Positions 1 to 7,072 are shown, counted from the first letter of the stretch. The stretch: 11,661 nucleotides of DNA from an uncultured Acetobacter sp. (GCA_937900755.1 CALCDN010000193.1:1-11661); one strand, 5' to 3'. A program made the numbers and translations. The notes: generated from the letters alone by a model not told the origin.

Positions 1-86
1 GGGGGGCGGGCGCCCGGCCGCCCGCCCCGCCCCCCCGCCCCGCGGGCCCCCGCCCGCCACCCCACCCCCCCCCCCCCCCCGCCGCC
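1..86. other. Low-complexity G/C stretch at the window start
   Basis: These bases are almost entirely G and C, with only two A residues, and include a C-run of about 16 bases near 65-80. In the reading frame of the following gene the stretch is open but gives only Pro, Gly, Arg and Ala-type residues with no resemblance to the glycerate kinase expected there. The most likely explanation is a contig end with low-quality or artefactual base calls rather than genuine chromosome. The change to normal sequence is abrupt, at about 85-90. Confidence 0.7.
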
Positions 87-87
87 A

Positions 88-387
88 GGTGCGGGCAAGG
101 GCGGACGAAACACGGAGTTCCTGCTTTCCTGCGCCCAGTTTCTGGGAGGGGAGACCGGGGTCTGGGGGCTGGCGGGGGATAGCGATGGCATAGACGGCCC
201 GGAAGATGCCGCCGGGGCCATGTTTGCCCCCGATACACTGGCCCGTGCGGCACACGCGGGGTGTCTGGCCGACCCTTTCTTGCGGAACCATGACAGCTAC
301 ACGTTTTTCAACGCTCTGGGAGATCTGGTCATGACCGGGCCGACATTGACCAACGTGAATGATATCCGCCTGCTTCTGATTACCTGA
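88..387 (+). CDS. Glycerate 2-kinase / MOFRL-family protein, C-terminal fragment
   Basis: About 99 codons at the 3' end of a gene whose start is missing; the frame stays open back to base 1, but only the part from about 88 looks like protein. The translation contains GKGGRNTEF near the start, then DSDGIDGPEDAAGA, then NHDSYTFFNALGDL followed by TGPTLTNVND, and ends DIRLLLIT. These are hallmarks of the MOFRL domain of the GckA/TtuD family, often annotated as hydroxypyruvate reductase. Characterised members phosphorylate D-glycerate to 2-phosphoglycerate using ATP in the cytoplasm, linking glyoxylate or tartrate breakdown to glycolysis. The stop is TGA at 385-387. It lies 27 bp from the stop of the convergent gene on the other strand, with no obvious hairpin between. 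The family call is firm; the substrate is inferred from family. Confidence 0.85.
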   Translation, partial: GAGKGGRNTEFLLSCAQFLGGETGVWGLAGDSDGIDGPEDAAGAMFAPDTLARAAHAGCLADPFLRNHDSYTFFNALGDLVMTGPTLTNVNDIRLLLIT

Positions 388-414
388 TTACCTGGGGAAC
401 TCACGGCCTGTGCG

Positions 415-1059
415 TCAGGCTCCCAGGGCGCGGGCAACCTCGTGGCGCAGGGCGGGAAGGACTGTTGTGCCGAAGGCGGGGGTCCGCCGTTCCCACATGC
501 CCGTCCGCCAGGAAGGGTGCGGCAGGGGAAAATAGGCGGGCAGATACCGCGCGAACTGCTCTACCCGCTCAAAAACCCGGCCTTTGCCCAGCACATGGTT
601 TTGCGCGTAGGACCCGACCAGAAGGGTTAGCTGTATATTGGGCAGGTGCGCCAGAATGTGTTGCCGCCACAGGGGCGCACATTCGGGCCGTGGGGGCCGG
701 TCTCCCCCTTTTGGCAACACGCCGGGGTAACAGAGCCCCATGGGCACAATGGCCACTTTTTCCGTATTGTAAAAAAGGGCGCGGTCCATGCCCAGCCATG
801 CCCGCAGGCGCTCGCCCGAGGCATCGTTGAAGGACACGCCGGTCTCATGCACTTTGGTGCCGGGGGCTTGGCTTGCAATCAGCACCCGCGCGCGGGGCGA
901 GACATGGAGCACCGGCCGTGGCCCCAGCGGGAGCGCGTGCGCACAGGTGGTGCAGGCCCGGATCTGGTTGAGCAGACTTGCCAGTTGGCTGTCCGCTGTG
1001 GCGTGTGGTGGCAGTGGCTGGTCCCTGTTCAGCAGAATATCCACGGTGGTGAAGCGCAT
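415..1059 (-). CDS. Uracil-DNA glycosylase-like family protein
   Basis: A 214-residue protein of the uracil-DNA glycosylase superfamily. A CxxC pair lies at 36-39, followed by an SQAPG loop (63-67) with HETGVSFNDASG just after. Next come VPMGLCYPG (about 105-113), PPRPECAPLW (about 122-131) and a PHPSWR motif (180-185) matching the HPS-type loop of UDGs. Cys36, Cys39, Cys110 and Cys127 have spacing like the four [4Fe-4S] ligands of family 4 UDGs. A role in removing uracil or damaged bases from DNA is inferred from family, and members of this branch are mostly untested. The start is uncertain. The ATG at 1059 is preferred because the extra 11 codons from the ATG at 1092 include a TTA codon and look unlike the family; neither start has a clear ribosome binding site. 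The upstream hairpin at 1158-1193 isolates the gene from adhB, so it probably has its own promoter. Confidence 0.8.
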   Translation of the reverse strand: MRFTTVDILLNRDQPLPPHATADSQLASLLNQIRACTTCAHALPLGPRPVLHVSPRARVLIASQAPGTKVHETGVSFNDASGERLRAWLGMDRALFYNTEKVAIVPMGLCYPGVLPKGGDRPPRPECAPLWRQHILAHLPNIQLTLLVGSYAQNHVLGKGRVFERVEQFARYLPAYFPLPHPSWRTGMWERRTPAFGTTVLPALRHEVARALGA

Positions 1060-1157
1060 ATGTGCATGCAGCCCAGGGCATAAAAGGGGCATGAGTGGAT
1101 AATCGGGCGGCCCCTATGGAAAAAACCGTAAATCCAGGGCGTTGGCCGCAGGACAAT

Positions 1158-1193
1158 AAAAAACACCGCAACGTTGCCGCTGCGGTGTTTTTT
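1158..1193 (-). terminator. Bidirectional intrinsic terminator after adhB
   Basis: A perfect 13-bp inverted repeat: AAAAAACACCGCA (1158-1170), a 10-nt loop, then TGCGGTGTTTTTT (1181-1193). The CACCGCA/TGCGGTG core is flanked by A and T tracts, so it can work on either strand. It lies 45 bp past the adhB stop on the minus strand and should end the adhAB transcript, keeping it from running into the downstream glycosylase-like gene. Confidence 0.9.
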
Positions 1194-1237
1194 GGTCGTG
1201 TCCCTCAAAGGAGAGGCAGAGAAGAGGCCGTCAAACC

Positions 1238-2656
1238 TTACTGCTCTGAGTCCACCCCGTTGTGGGTCTGCGGAGCAAAGGTCCAGCCAGCGCCGTAAGG
1301 CAGCGGCATGAACAGGCCCCATGTGGAGGTTGCGGACGTGGGATCGGCCCAGCCTGCGGTCGGGATCGGAGCGTGGTCCAGACGGAGTTTCTGAACGTCG
1401 GCAGCGGTCGCGTTGGCCGGAGCCTTGTTGCCCCATGCGGAGCGCACGAAGTTGACCACATCGGCTATCTGCTGGTCGGACAGGATGCTCTTGTAGTCCG
1501 GCATGGCAACAGCGGATGGCGCCCAGTTGGTCGGCGGCAGAACACCACCAGCCAGGACAATATGGGCAATGGAGGTCGGGTCGTCACCAACAACAACCGC
1601 ATTACCAGCCAGCGGCGGGAACATGCGGGCTACACCACCGCCATCGTTCCGGTGGCAGGCTGCGCACTGTTCAACATAAACCCGTGCACCCGGGCTGTTG
1701 GCCGTGTTGCCTGCATCCAGCGCCTGAGCCGTGGACGGATCGTAGGTGTAATCCCCGCGTGAGGGCGCAACCGGTGGCAGGGCCTTCAGGTATTTCGCCA
1801 CGGCGTGCAGGTCGGAGTCCGTAAAGTACTGGGTGCTCCAGCCAACCACATCGGCCATGCCACCAAATACGGCGGCGTGGTCGGTACGACCGGACTTCAG
1901 GAAGAGGAAGAGGTCATCTTCAGACCAGCGACCAAGGCCAACAACCGGGTCGTTGCGCAGTGTTGGCGCAATCCAGTTGTCGATCGGGGCGCCACCAGCC
2001 AGGAAGTCGGGACCACCGGATGCATCCAGCGCCTTTTCCTGCATGGCAAAGCCACGGGGTGTATGGCACATGCCGCAATGGCCCGGGCCTGTGACAATGT
2101 ATTCACCACGGGCAATATCCGCATCCGTACCCGGAGCCGGTGTAAAGTCCTTGGGCGTGGGGGCGAACATGGAGCGCCAGATAGCCAGCGGCCAACGCAT
2201 GGACATGGGCCAGCTGATGCCCGCCTCACGGTTTTTCTGGGCTACAGGTTGCACGCCATGCATGAAGTAGGCGTAAAGCGACTTCACATCGTCCTGGGTA
2301 AGACGGGCAAAGGCCGGATACGGCATGGCCGGATAAAGCGTGCTGCCATCCTTGCGGATGCCGTGGCGCACGGCTTCGTCAAAATCCTGCAACGTGTAGG
2401 TGCCGATCCCGTAGGTGGGGTCAGGCGTGATGTTGGTCGAATAAATCATGCCGATGGGGGTTTTGATCGCCAGCCCACCAGCAAATTTCTGACCGTTCAG
2501 TGCTGTGTGGCAAGCCACACAGTCACCAAGACGGGCGACATATTCGCCCTTTTTGATCAGGTCTTCATCCGCTCCCTGCGCGTGTGCCAGGGAGGTTCCT
2601 GCCAGAAGCCCGACAGTGACCGCTCCAAGAGCGGCTTTTAGTCTGTTCATCATCAT
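1238..2656 (-). CDS. adhB: PQQ-dependent alcohol dehydrogenase, triple-haem cytochrome c subunit II
   Basis: The cytochrome c subunit of the membrane-bound quinohaemoprotein alcohol dehydrogenase. It takes electrons from AdhA and passes them to ubiquinone at the periplasmic face of the inner membrane. From the ATG at 2656 the protein is 472 aa, the usual size. A Sec signal peptide ends at an AHA-QG site (about residue 26). Three CxxCH haem c motifs are visible: CVACH (about 46-50), CGMCH (about 194-198) and CAACH (about 331-335). The segment WIAPTLRNDP and the Pro/Trp-rich C-terminus match Acetobacter AdhB. Alternative starts are a GTG at 2665 and ATGs at 2653 and 2650; all keep the signal peptide and none has a strong ribosome binding site. 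It follows adhA after 47 bp with no terminator, so the two are co-transcribed. The third subunit, AdhS, is not in the window. Confidence 0.95.
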   Translation of the reverse strand: MMMNRLKAALGAVTVGLLAGTSLAHAQGADEDLIKKGEYVARLGDCVACHTALNGQKFAGGLAIKTPIGMIYSTNITPDPTYGIGTYTLQDFDEAVRHGIRKDGSTLYPAMPYPAFARLTQDDVKSLYAYFMHGVQPVAQKNREAGISWPMSMRWPLAIWRSMFAPTPKDFTPAPGTDADIARGEYIVTGPGHCGMCHTPRGFAMQEKALDASGGPDFLAGGAPIDNWIAPTLRNDPVVGLGRWSEDDLFLFLKSGRTDHAAVFGGMADVVGWSTQYFTDSDLHAVAKYLKALPPVAPSRGDYTYDPSTAQALDAGNTANSPGARVYVEQCAACHRNDGGGVARMFPPLAGNAVVVGDDPTSIAHIVLAGGVLPPTNWAPSAVAMPDYKSILSDQQIADVVNFVRSAWGNKAPANATAADVQKLRLDHAPIPTAGWADPTSATSTWGLFMPLPYGAGWTFAPQTHNGVDSEQ

Positions 2657-2703
2657 TTTTACCACTGTATCGCTTGTGTACCGAATGACGTCATGACTGC
2701 CGC

Positions 2704-4935
2704 TTATTGGGGCGTAATGCCCACGATCGGGGTCTGCGGAATTCCCTGATCGTTCTTTCGGGCATCCACTTCGCGCTGATAGGTCTCGTTCGACCTCTTG
2801 ATGAGGTACTGACGAATGGACTCGATTTCTTCAGGCTTCATGCTCGTGTCAAAACGGTCCATGCCATAAGCAGTCAGTGCGCCGCGACCGACAACATTGT
2901 AGAACGCATCCTGATGGCGGATGGCGCCCGACCAACGCAGGTCAGGGAGCACGCCCGAGCCTTCACCGTTGTCGCCGTGGCACGTCTGGCAATAGGTCTG
3001 GTACTGGAAGTAGCCCTTGGCGGCTTCCTTGGTGTCATATTCCGCAGGCGGCTTGATGGGCAGGAAGCCCAGTTCATTCATGGTGGGCAGCTTGGCTGTG
3101 CCATCAAGCGAGAACACGGCCACGTAGGAGTGGTTGACTGTCCAGCCCGATGTACGGCCCATCGCACCCATGGAAATCGGGTAGATGCCGCCCCAGCCCA
3201 CTTCAACCGCAACATACTGCTTGCCGTTGACGCTGTAGGTCACAGGTGGCGCAATAATGCCGCTCTGTGCGTCAAACTTGTAAAGGTCGGCACCGTTGGT
3301 GTCGTCATAGGCATGGAATTCGCCATTGGCCAGCCCCTGGAACAGCAGGTCGCCGCCGGTTGCCAGTACGCCGCCATTCCATGGGCCCTTGTGGTCGATT
3401 TGCCACACGGTTTCCATTTTAACCGGATCCCATGCGAGCAGTTCGCCCTTCAGGTCCTTCAGGTAAGCGGAGCGGGCTTCGGCCGAGTCAGGCAGGCCTG
3501 TCTTGGTCATGTCCAGACCGATGTTCCATGAATCCGGGTGCGGTTTGAAGCCGCCAACCTGGTTCTGGTAGCCAAACGGAATCTGGTGGGCGGGCAGGTA
3601 GATCAGGTGGGTCTTGGGGCTGTACGCCATGGCCATGAAGTTATGCGCACCCAGCGGGCCGGGAATACCGTACCAGAAGTTGCCGTTCAGGGTCCACAGG
3701 CTTTCTGGCTTGTAGATCGGGCTGCCGGTCAGCGGGTCCAGGCCGCTGGCCCAGTTTTCGTACACGTAGTTTTTGCCAGCCAGGAATTCACCCGTCTTGG
3801 CGTCCAGCATGTAGAAGAAGCCGTTCTTGGGGGCCTGCACCACAACATGGCGCATTTGACCGTTGATCGGCACGTCGAGCGTCATGATCTGCTGGACCGA
3901 GGTGTAGTCCCACTGGTCCATGGTGGTTGCCTGGAAGTGCCAGACATATTCGCCCGTTTCGGGCTTGACCGCGACAATGCTGCCCAGGAACAGGTTGTTA
4001 CCAACCCCTTCGGAGCGGTATTTGTAGTTCCAGGGGGAACCGTTGCCAACAGCCAGGTAGACCAGGTCGGACACGGGATCATACACAATGGAGTCCCACA
4101 CGGTGCCACCGCCACCCTGACGGACCCATGCCCCGTTGGGGCCCCATGTCCGGTAGGCTTTGGTCATCAGAACATTGTCCGACGCGGCGTGGTCGGGCTC
4201 GTTCTTGTTGTTGGGAACCGTGAAGAAGCGCCATTTCAGCTTGCCGGTTTCCGCATCAAAGGCGGAGACAAAGCCACGGGCGCCAAATTCCGCGCCACCG
4301 TTACCGATCAGCACCAGGCCCTTGGCAATACGGACCCCACCGTCAACGGTGTAGGAGCGCTGCTTGCCCAGAGAGGCATCGGCGGGAATGGTGTTGACTT
4401 CCCAGGCCTTTTTGCCGGTCTTGGCGTCCAGGGCGACCAGGCGGCCGTCAAACGTGCCAAAATAGACCTTGCCGTTCCAGTAACCAGCGCCACGGTTAAC
4501 AGAATCGCAGCAGCCCTTGTCGGCAATGTTGCCCGGCACCCGGGGGTCGTATTCCCACAAAAGCTTGCCGGTTGCCGCGTCAAGGGCCTTCATTTTGGAC
4601 CAGTTGGTCGTGGCATACATGATGCCGTCCACAATCAGAGGCGTGCCTTCCTGACCGCGGTTGCTGTCCAGGTTGAAGTACCAGGCCAGCTTCAGGTTAC
4701 CAACATTGGAGCGGTTGATCTGATCCAGCGGGCTGTAGCGCTGTTCAGAGTAGGTGCGTCCATAGGACAGCCAGTTTTCGGGGTGCTCATCGGCGTGGAT
4801 GATGGCTTGTCCCGTGTCACCCAAGCTGTCGGCGCGGGCAGGGATTGCCGCATGCGAGAGGGCAGTGGCACAGATTGTTCCAGCCGCGAGAATTCCTAGC
4901 AGCGAACGTCTCTTGGCGGAGGCGGGGCGGGTCAT
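2704..4935 (-). CDS. adhA: PQQ-dependent alcohol dehydrogenase, quinohaemoprotein subunit I
   Basis: The catalytic subunit that oxidises ethanol to acetaldehyde in the periplasm, the first step of vinegar-type oxidation. The 743-aa protein starts at the ATG at 4935, which has a GAGGA ribosome binding site 9 nt upstream; a TTG at 4962 would add nine residues but lacks comparable support. An N-terminal signal with KRR precedes a hydrophobic core and an ARA-DS cleavage site (about 35). The eight-bladed propeller is shown by repeated blade motifs such as LDAATGKLLW, LDAKTGKKAW and FDAETGKLKW. The adjacent cysteines that form the PQQ-covering disulphide are at about 142-143 (GCCDSVNRG). WDYTS at about 343-347 carries the likely catalytic Asp. 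A C-terminal cytochrome domain has CQTCH at about 650-654, with a likely Met ligand in YGMDRF near 693. Residues match Acetobacter AdhA throughout. It is first in the adhA-adhB operon. Confidence 0.97.
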   Translation of the reverse strand: MTRPASAKRRSLLGILAAGTICATALSHAAIPARADSLGDTGQAIIHADEHPENWLSYGRTYSEQRYSPLDQINRSNVGNLKLAWYFNLDSNRGQEGTPLIVDGIMYATTNWSKMKALDAATGKLLWEYDPRVPGNIADKGCCDSVNRGAGYWNGKVYFGTFDGRLVALDAKTGKKAWEVNTIPADASLGKQRSYTVDGGVRIAKGLVLIGNGGAEFGARGFVSAFDAETGKLKWRFFTVPNNKNEPDHAASDNVLMTKAYRTWGPNGAWVRQGGGGTVWDSIVYDPVSDLVYLAVGNGSPWNYKYRSEGVGNNLFLGSIVAVKPETGEYVWHFQATTMDQWDYTSVQQIMTLDVPINGQMRHVVVQAPKNGFFYMLDAKTGEFLAGKNYVYENWASGLDPLTGSPIYKPESLWTLNGNFWYGIPGPLGAHNFMAMAYSPKTHLIYLPAHQIPFGYQNQVGGFKPHPDSWNIGLDMTKTGLPDSAEARSAYLKDLKGELLAWDPVKMETVWQIDHKGPWNGGVLATGGDLLFQGLANGEFHAYDDTNGADLYKFDAQSGIIAPPVTYSVNGKQYVAVEVGWGGIYPISMGAMGRTSGWTVNHSYVAVFSLDGTAKLPTMNELGFLPIKPPAEYDTKEAAKGYFQYQTYCQTCHGDNGEGSGVLPDLRWSGAIRHQDAFYNVVGRGALTAYGMDRFDTSMKPEEIESIRQYLIKRSNETYQREVDARKNDQGIPQTPIVGITPQ

Positions 4936-4944
4936 GCGTTCATG

Positions 4945-4949
4945 TCCTC
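4945..4949 (-). promoter_or_regulatory. Ribosome binding site of adhA
   Basis: On the minus strand GAGGA lies 9 nt before the ATG at 4935. It decides between this ATG and the upstream in-frame TTG at 4962. Confidence 0.7.
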
Positions 4950-4990
4950 GACTGTGTATCAAGATGAGGAAAAATAGAGCCGGAAATCCG

Positions 4991-5080
4991 GTTTCTCACA
5001 CATCAGCCAAGGCGGGCGCTGTATGTCAATCACGCCAAGAGAATAGCTGCATCCCCACATATTCGTTCCTTGTGAGAAAC
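4991..5080. repeat. Widely spaced inverted repeat upstream of adhA (operator candidate)
   Basis: GTTTCTCACA at 4991-5000 and its exact reverse complement TGTGAGAAAC at 5071-5080 form 10-bp arms separated by 70 bp, 80 bp centre to centre. They flank the consensus -35 hexamer of the presumed adhA promoter, and the gene-proximal arm falls about where transcription would start. This suggests paired binding sites for a regulator, possibly acting by DNA looping. A short palindrome, CCGGA-AA-TCCGG (4980-4991), overlaps the edge of the proximal arm. The repeat is directly visible; its function is inference. Confidence 0.5.
5024..5029 (-). promoter_or_regulatory. Candidate -35 element of the adhA promoter
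   Basis: A perfect TTGACA hexamer on the minus strand, about 89 bp before the adhA start codon. No good -10 box lies at 16-19 bp spacing (the best are CTGATG or TGATGT), so the promoter is either weak or activator-dependent, or uses another sigma factor. The 208-bp gap between adhA and the upstream gene is where the operon promoter is expected. Confidence 0.35.
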
Positions 5081-5143
5081 AGGCGTACGAAAGATCAGTT
5101 CCAGTGCGCGCAGGAGCAGGGACAGTACAGCGGAAATACTATG

Positions 5144-5704
5144 TTATAACAGATTGACGGGGAGAGCGGACGTCTCTGCAAACCGGTATTCCGCCATCAC
5201 TTCCCAAAAGGTGTTTTCGCGGTTTTTCCCAGTCTTGAACACGGTGAATTCGCAAACTTCTTCCACCTGTGCAAAGAAATGGCGGTGGGTTGCAAGCCAT
5301 AAATTGCAGACGTTGGGGTCCACATCGGTAATGTCCGCCAGAGCGATGCCCGAGGGGAGCAGGGAGTGATTTGAGGAGATCCCCGCCCGCCGCGCAGCAC
5401 TTCTGATTTTCACGGAAAGGTGATCTATAACAGAGGCTTCCACAGTTGCCTCCAGCATGATTCGGTTCCGTTTCACACAGACATCAAAACCCGTGTGCCG
5501 CAGCGTGACCGGGGCCGGCAGGTGGAGTGAATACAGCCCGTGGTCCAGCTCCTCCCATTCGGGAGGGTGCATGCGCCCGAAGGCGACAAGCGGGAGGAAG
5601 ATCTGTGGTGCGGGCCGCCATTCCCTGGACGGGAAAAAATCCTGAAAGCCATGAAGGAAAATGCGCATGTCCACCGGGGGTGGAAGACCGGCAATAAGGT
5701 ACAT
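5144..5704 (-). CDS. Hypothetical protein, no family recognised
   Basis: A 186-codon ORF starting at an ATG with AAGG 7 nt upstream, and with an exact TATAAT about 70 bp upstream on the same strand. I do not recognise a family. The protein has no signal peptide or membrane segment and a mixed, soluble composition with several aromatic residues. Parts read like folded protein, for example MRIFLHGFQDFF, PQIFLPLVAFGRMHPPEW and CNLWLATHRHFF. It lies upstream of adhA in the same direction, 208 bp away, and is divergent from the BI-1 gene. It differs from adhA and adhB in not sharing their strong avoidance of rare codons, suggesting modest expression. It is likely a real gene of cytoplasmic, unknown function. 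Spurious coding is less likely given its length, start signals and the lack of a better frame here. Confidence 0.65.
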   Translation of the reverse strand: MYLIAGLPPPVDMRIFLHGFQDFFPSREWRPAPQIFLPLVAFGRMHPPEWEELDHGLYSLHLPAPVTLRHTGFDVCVKRNRIMLEATVEASVIDHLSVKIRSAARRAGISSNHSLLPSGIALADITDVDPNVCNLWLATHRHFFAQVEEVCEFTVFKTGKNRENTFWEVMAEYRFAETSALPVNLL

Positions 5705-5772
5705 ATCCGGGCCTTATGACTGGGAGCGGGACGAGAAGAGCCACGAACCGAACAGATTGTTGGTGGGCCTTT

Positions 5773-5778
5773 ATTATA
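5773..5778 (-). promoter_or_regulatory. Candidate -10 element for the hypothetical gene
   Basis: An exact TATAAT on the minus strand within an AT-rich patch, 68 bp upstream of the ATG at 5704. The -35 region is poor (TTCCGT at 18 bp spacing is the best seen). Read on the plus strand the same patch contains TATTAT (5772-5777), so it could also serve the divergent BI-1 gene. Confidence 0.35.
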
Positions 5779-5848
5779 TGACGTGCCATACCCTTGACGG
5801 AAAGACAGGGCAGCCACAAGTATAAAGCAAAGCCAGCTTGTCTGGGTT

Positions 5849-5854
5849 AAGGAG
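5849..5854 (+). promoter_or_regulatory. Ribosome binding site of the BI-1 family gene
   Basis: AAGGAG, 10 nt before the ATG at 5865. It fixes that ATG as the start, rather than an in-frame start at 5838 that would place this motif inside the coding sequence. Confidence 0.7.
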
Positions 5855-5864
5855 AGTAGAAACC

Positions 5865-6638
5865 ATGTCGTTTAGTCGCGACTACCGTTCCCCCGCATCA
5901 GCGTCAGGCTGGAACGATCAGGCCAGTCTGGATGCTGGGCTGCGCAGTTACATGCTGCGTGTTTACAACTGGATGGCATCTGGCCTTCTGCTGACCGGAA
6001 TTGTGGCCTACGCCATTGCCAATACCGGTTTGAGCGGACTGTTCTTTCAGGTCTTCCAGACCGCCGCGGGGCCGTTGCCGCGCCCGACCTTGCTGGGTGA
6101 CCTGGCCATGCTGTCCCCGCTGGCGTTCGTGCTGGTGATGTCGTTCGGGATCAACCGTCTGTCCCTGCAGGGGGCGCAGGCGCTGTTCTGGGCGTTCTGT
6201 GCCGCCATGGGGGCCAGCCTTGCCAGCGTGTTTGTCATTTACACAGGCACGTCCATTGTGCGCGTGTTCCTGGTAACGGCCTGCATGTTCGGGGCGACCT
6301 CCCTGTGGGGCTATGTCACCAAGGCCAACCTGCTCCAGTTCGGATCATTCCTTATGATGGGGCTTTTTGGTCTGATGATTGCCGGTCTGGTCAACCTCTT
6401 CCTCAAAAGCCCGACCATGTATTACCTCTACAGCATTGTGGGTGTGCTGATCTTCACCGCGTTCAGTGCTTTCGACGCCCAGCGGATTCGGGTTACGTAT
6501 CCGCAGTTCGCGGCCTATGAAGGCCCGGAAATGACGGCCAAGCGCAGTGTGTATGATGCGCTGAGCCTTTACCTGAACTTCATCAACCTCTTTCAGTTTC
6601 TGTTGCAGTTCATGGGTGTCCGCAATTCCGGCGACTGA
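5865..6638 (+). CDS. Bax inhibitor-1 (BI-1/YccA/YetJ) family inner membrane protein
   Basis: A 257-aa polytopic membrane protein of the Bax inhibitor-1 family. After a polar N-terminus of about 30 residues (MSFSRDYRSP...), seven hydrophobic segments follow between about 33 and 250. The C-terminal family signature is clear: FSAFDAQRI (201-208) and ALSLYLNFINLFQFLLQFMG (232-251). Bacterial relatives such as Bacillus YetJ are pH-sensitive calcium leak channels gated by a pair of aspartates. Here the first is present (Asp204), but the position of the second appears to be Asn238 (LYLNF where many members have LYLDF). Transport in this organism is inferred. The gene stands alone between divergent and downstream promoters and ends in its own terminator at 6690-6716. 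Nothing ties it functionally to the adh or cyo genes except position. Confidence 0.9.
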   Translation: MSFSRDYRSPASASGWNDQASLDAGLRSYMLRVYNWMASGLLLTGIVAYAIANTGLSGLFFQVFQTAAGPLPRPTLLGDLAMLSPLAFVLVMSFGINRLSLQGAQALFWAFCAAMGASLASVFVIYTGTSIVRVFLVTACMFGATSLWGYVTKANLLQFGSFLMMGLFGLMIAGLVNLFLKSPTMYYLYSIVGVLIFTAFSAFDAQRIRVTYPQFAAYEGPEMTAKRSVYDALSLYLNFINLFQFLLQFMGVRNSGD

Positions 6639-6689
6639 GACCTGCATGGCAAAGAGTCCGTAAGGGCACTTTGCGCCCCCAAGGGAAAG

Positions 6690-6716
6690 CCCGGCCAGTT
6701 ATGGCCGGGTTTTTTT
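6690..6716 (+). terminator. Intrinsic terminator after the BI-1 family gene
   Basis: CCCGGCCA (6690-6697), a GTTA loop and TGGCCGGG (6702-6709) form an 8-bp perfect GC-rich stem, followed by seven T residues (6710-6716). It lies about 50 bp past the stop codon. Confidence 0.9.
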
Positions 6717-6859
6717 GTCTGGGCAGTTATGCTTGGTTCGAATGATGGCATGAAAAACAAGAATGGGTGCAAAAATGGTCCTGATTTCAATTCTTTAAGT
6801 TGTAACAGGGATGTGAGATTTTGTGTGGTCTCTAACAATATGAAATTTCAGACTAAATT

Positions 6860-6889
6860 TTGCCATTATTGGATTTTTAGAAATATATT
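6860..6889 (+). promoter_or_regulatory. Candidate cyo operon promoter (distal)
   Basis: TTGCCA (6860-6865) and TATATT (6884-6889), 18 bp apart, each five of six to the sigma-70 consensus, in the most AT-rich part of the region. Transcription would start near 6896, giving a leader of about 347 nt before cyoA. Confidence 0.45.
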
Positions 6890-7003
6890 GTAACATTCCG
6901 TGATGTGTCCTTTGCACCATCCAGACGCCTCAAAAGTAGGCAAAAGCCATGCTTAAAACGGCTAACTGATTGTGACGAAAGGCAGATGGAACTTTTCTGA
7001 CGT

Positions 7004-7031
7004 TTGAGAATCCTCGCGTAGGGAATAAAGT
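7004..7031 (+). promoter_or_regulatory. Candidate cyo operon promoter (proximal)
   Basis: TTGAGA (7004-7009) and TAAAGT (7026-7031), 16 bp apart, a weaker match than the distal pair. Transcription would start near 7038, about 205 nt before cyoA. Confidence 0.3.
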
Positions 7032-7072
7032 AGTCGCAATGCGTTTCCGCCGAGCTTGGGGGGCTGCGCCGT

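Noticed and set aside
2707..4899. Two long plus-strand ORFs (274 and 453 codons) opposite adhA
   Set aside because: They are codon-register shadows of adhA caused by rare-codon avoidance and resemble no known protein.
5794..5826. TTGACG and TATAAA upstream of the BI-1 gene as a promoter
   Set aside because: The hexamers are 21 bp apart, too far for a normal sigma-70 promoter. The hexamers found at the accepted spacings (CAAGTA, AAGTAT) are poor.
6841..6850. Perfect palindrome TGAAATTTCA as an operator
   Set aside because: A 10-bp palindrome has about an even chance of appearing in 525 bp, and nothing else supports it.
6800..6895. Direct repeat TTGTAACA (two copies) as regulator sites for cyo
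   Set aside because: About two 8-bp repeats are expected by chance in a 525-bp region, and the sequence is AT-rich, so it is not significant by itself.
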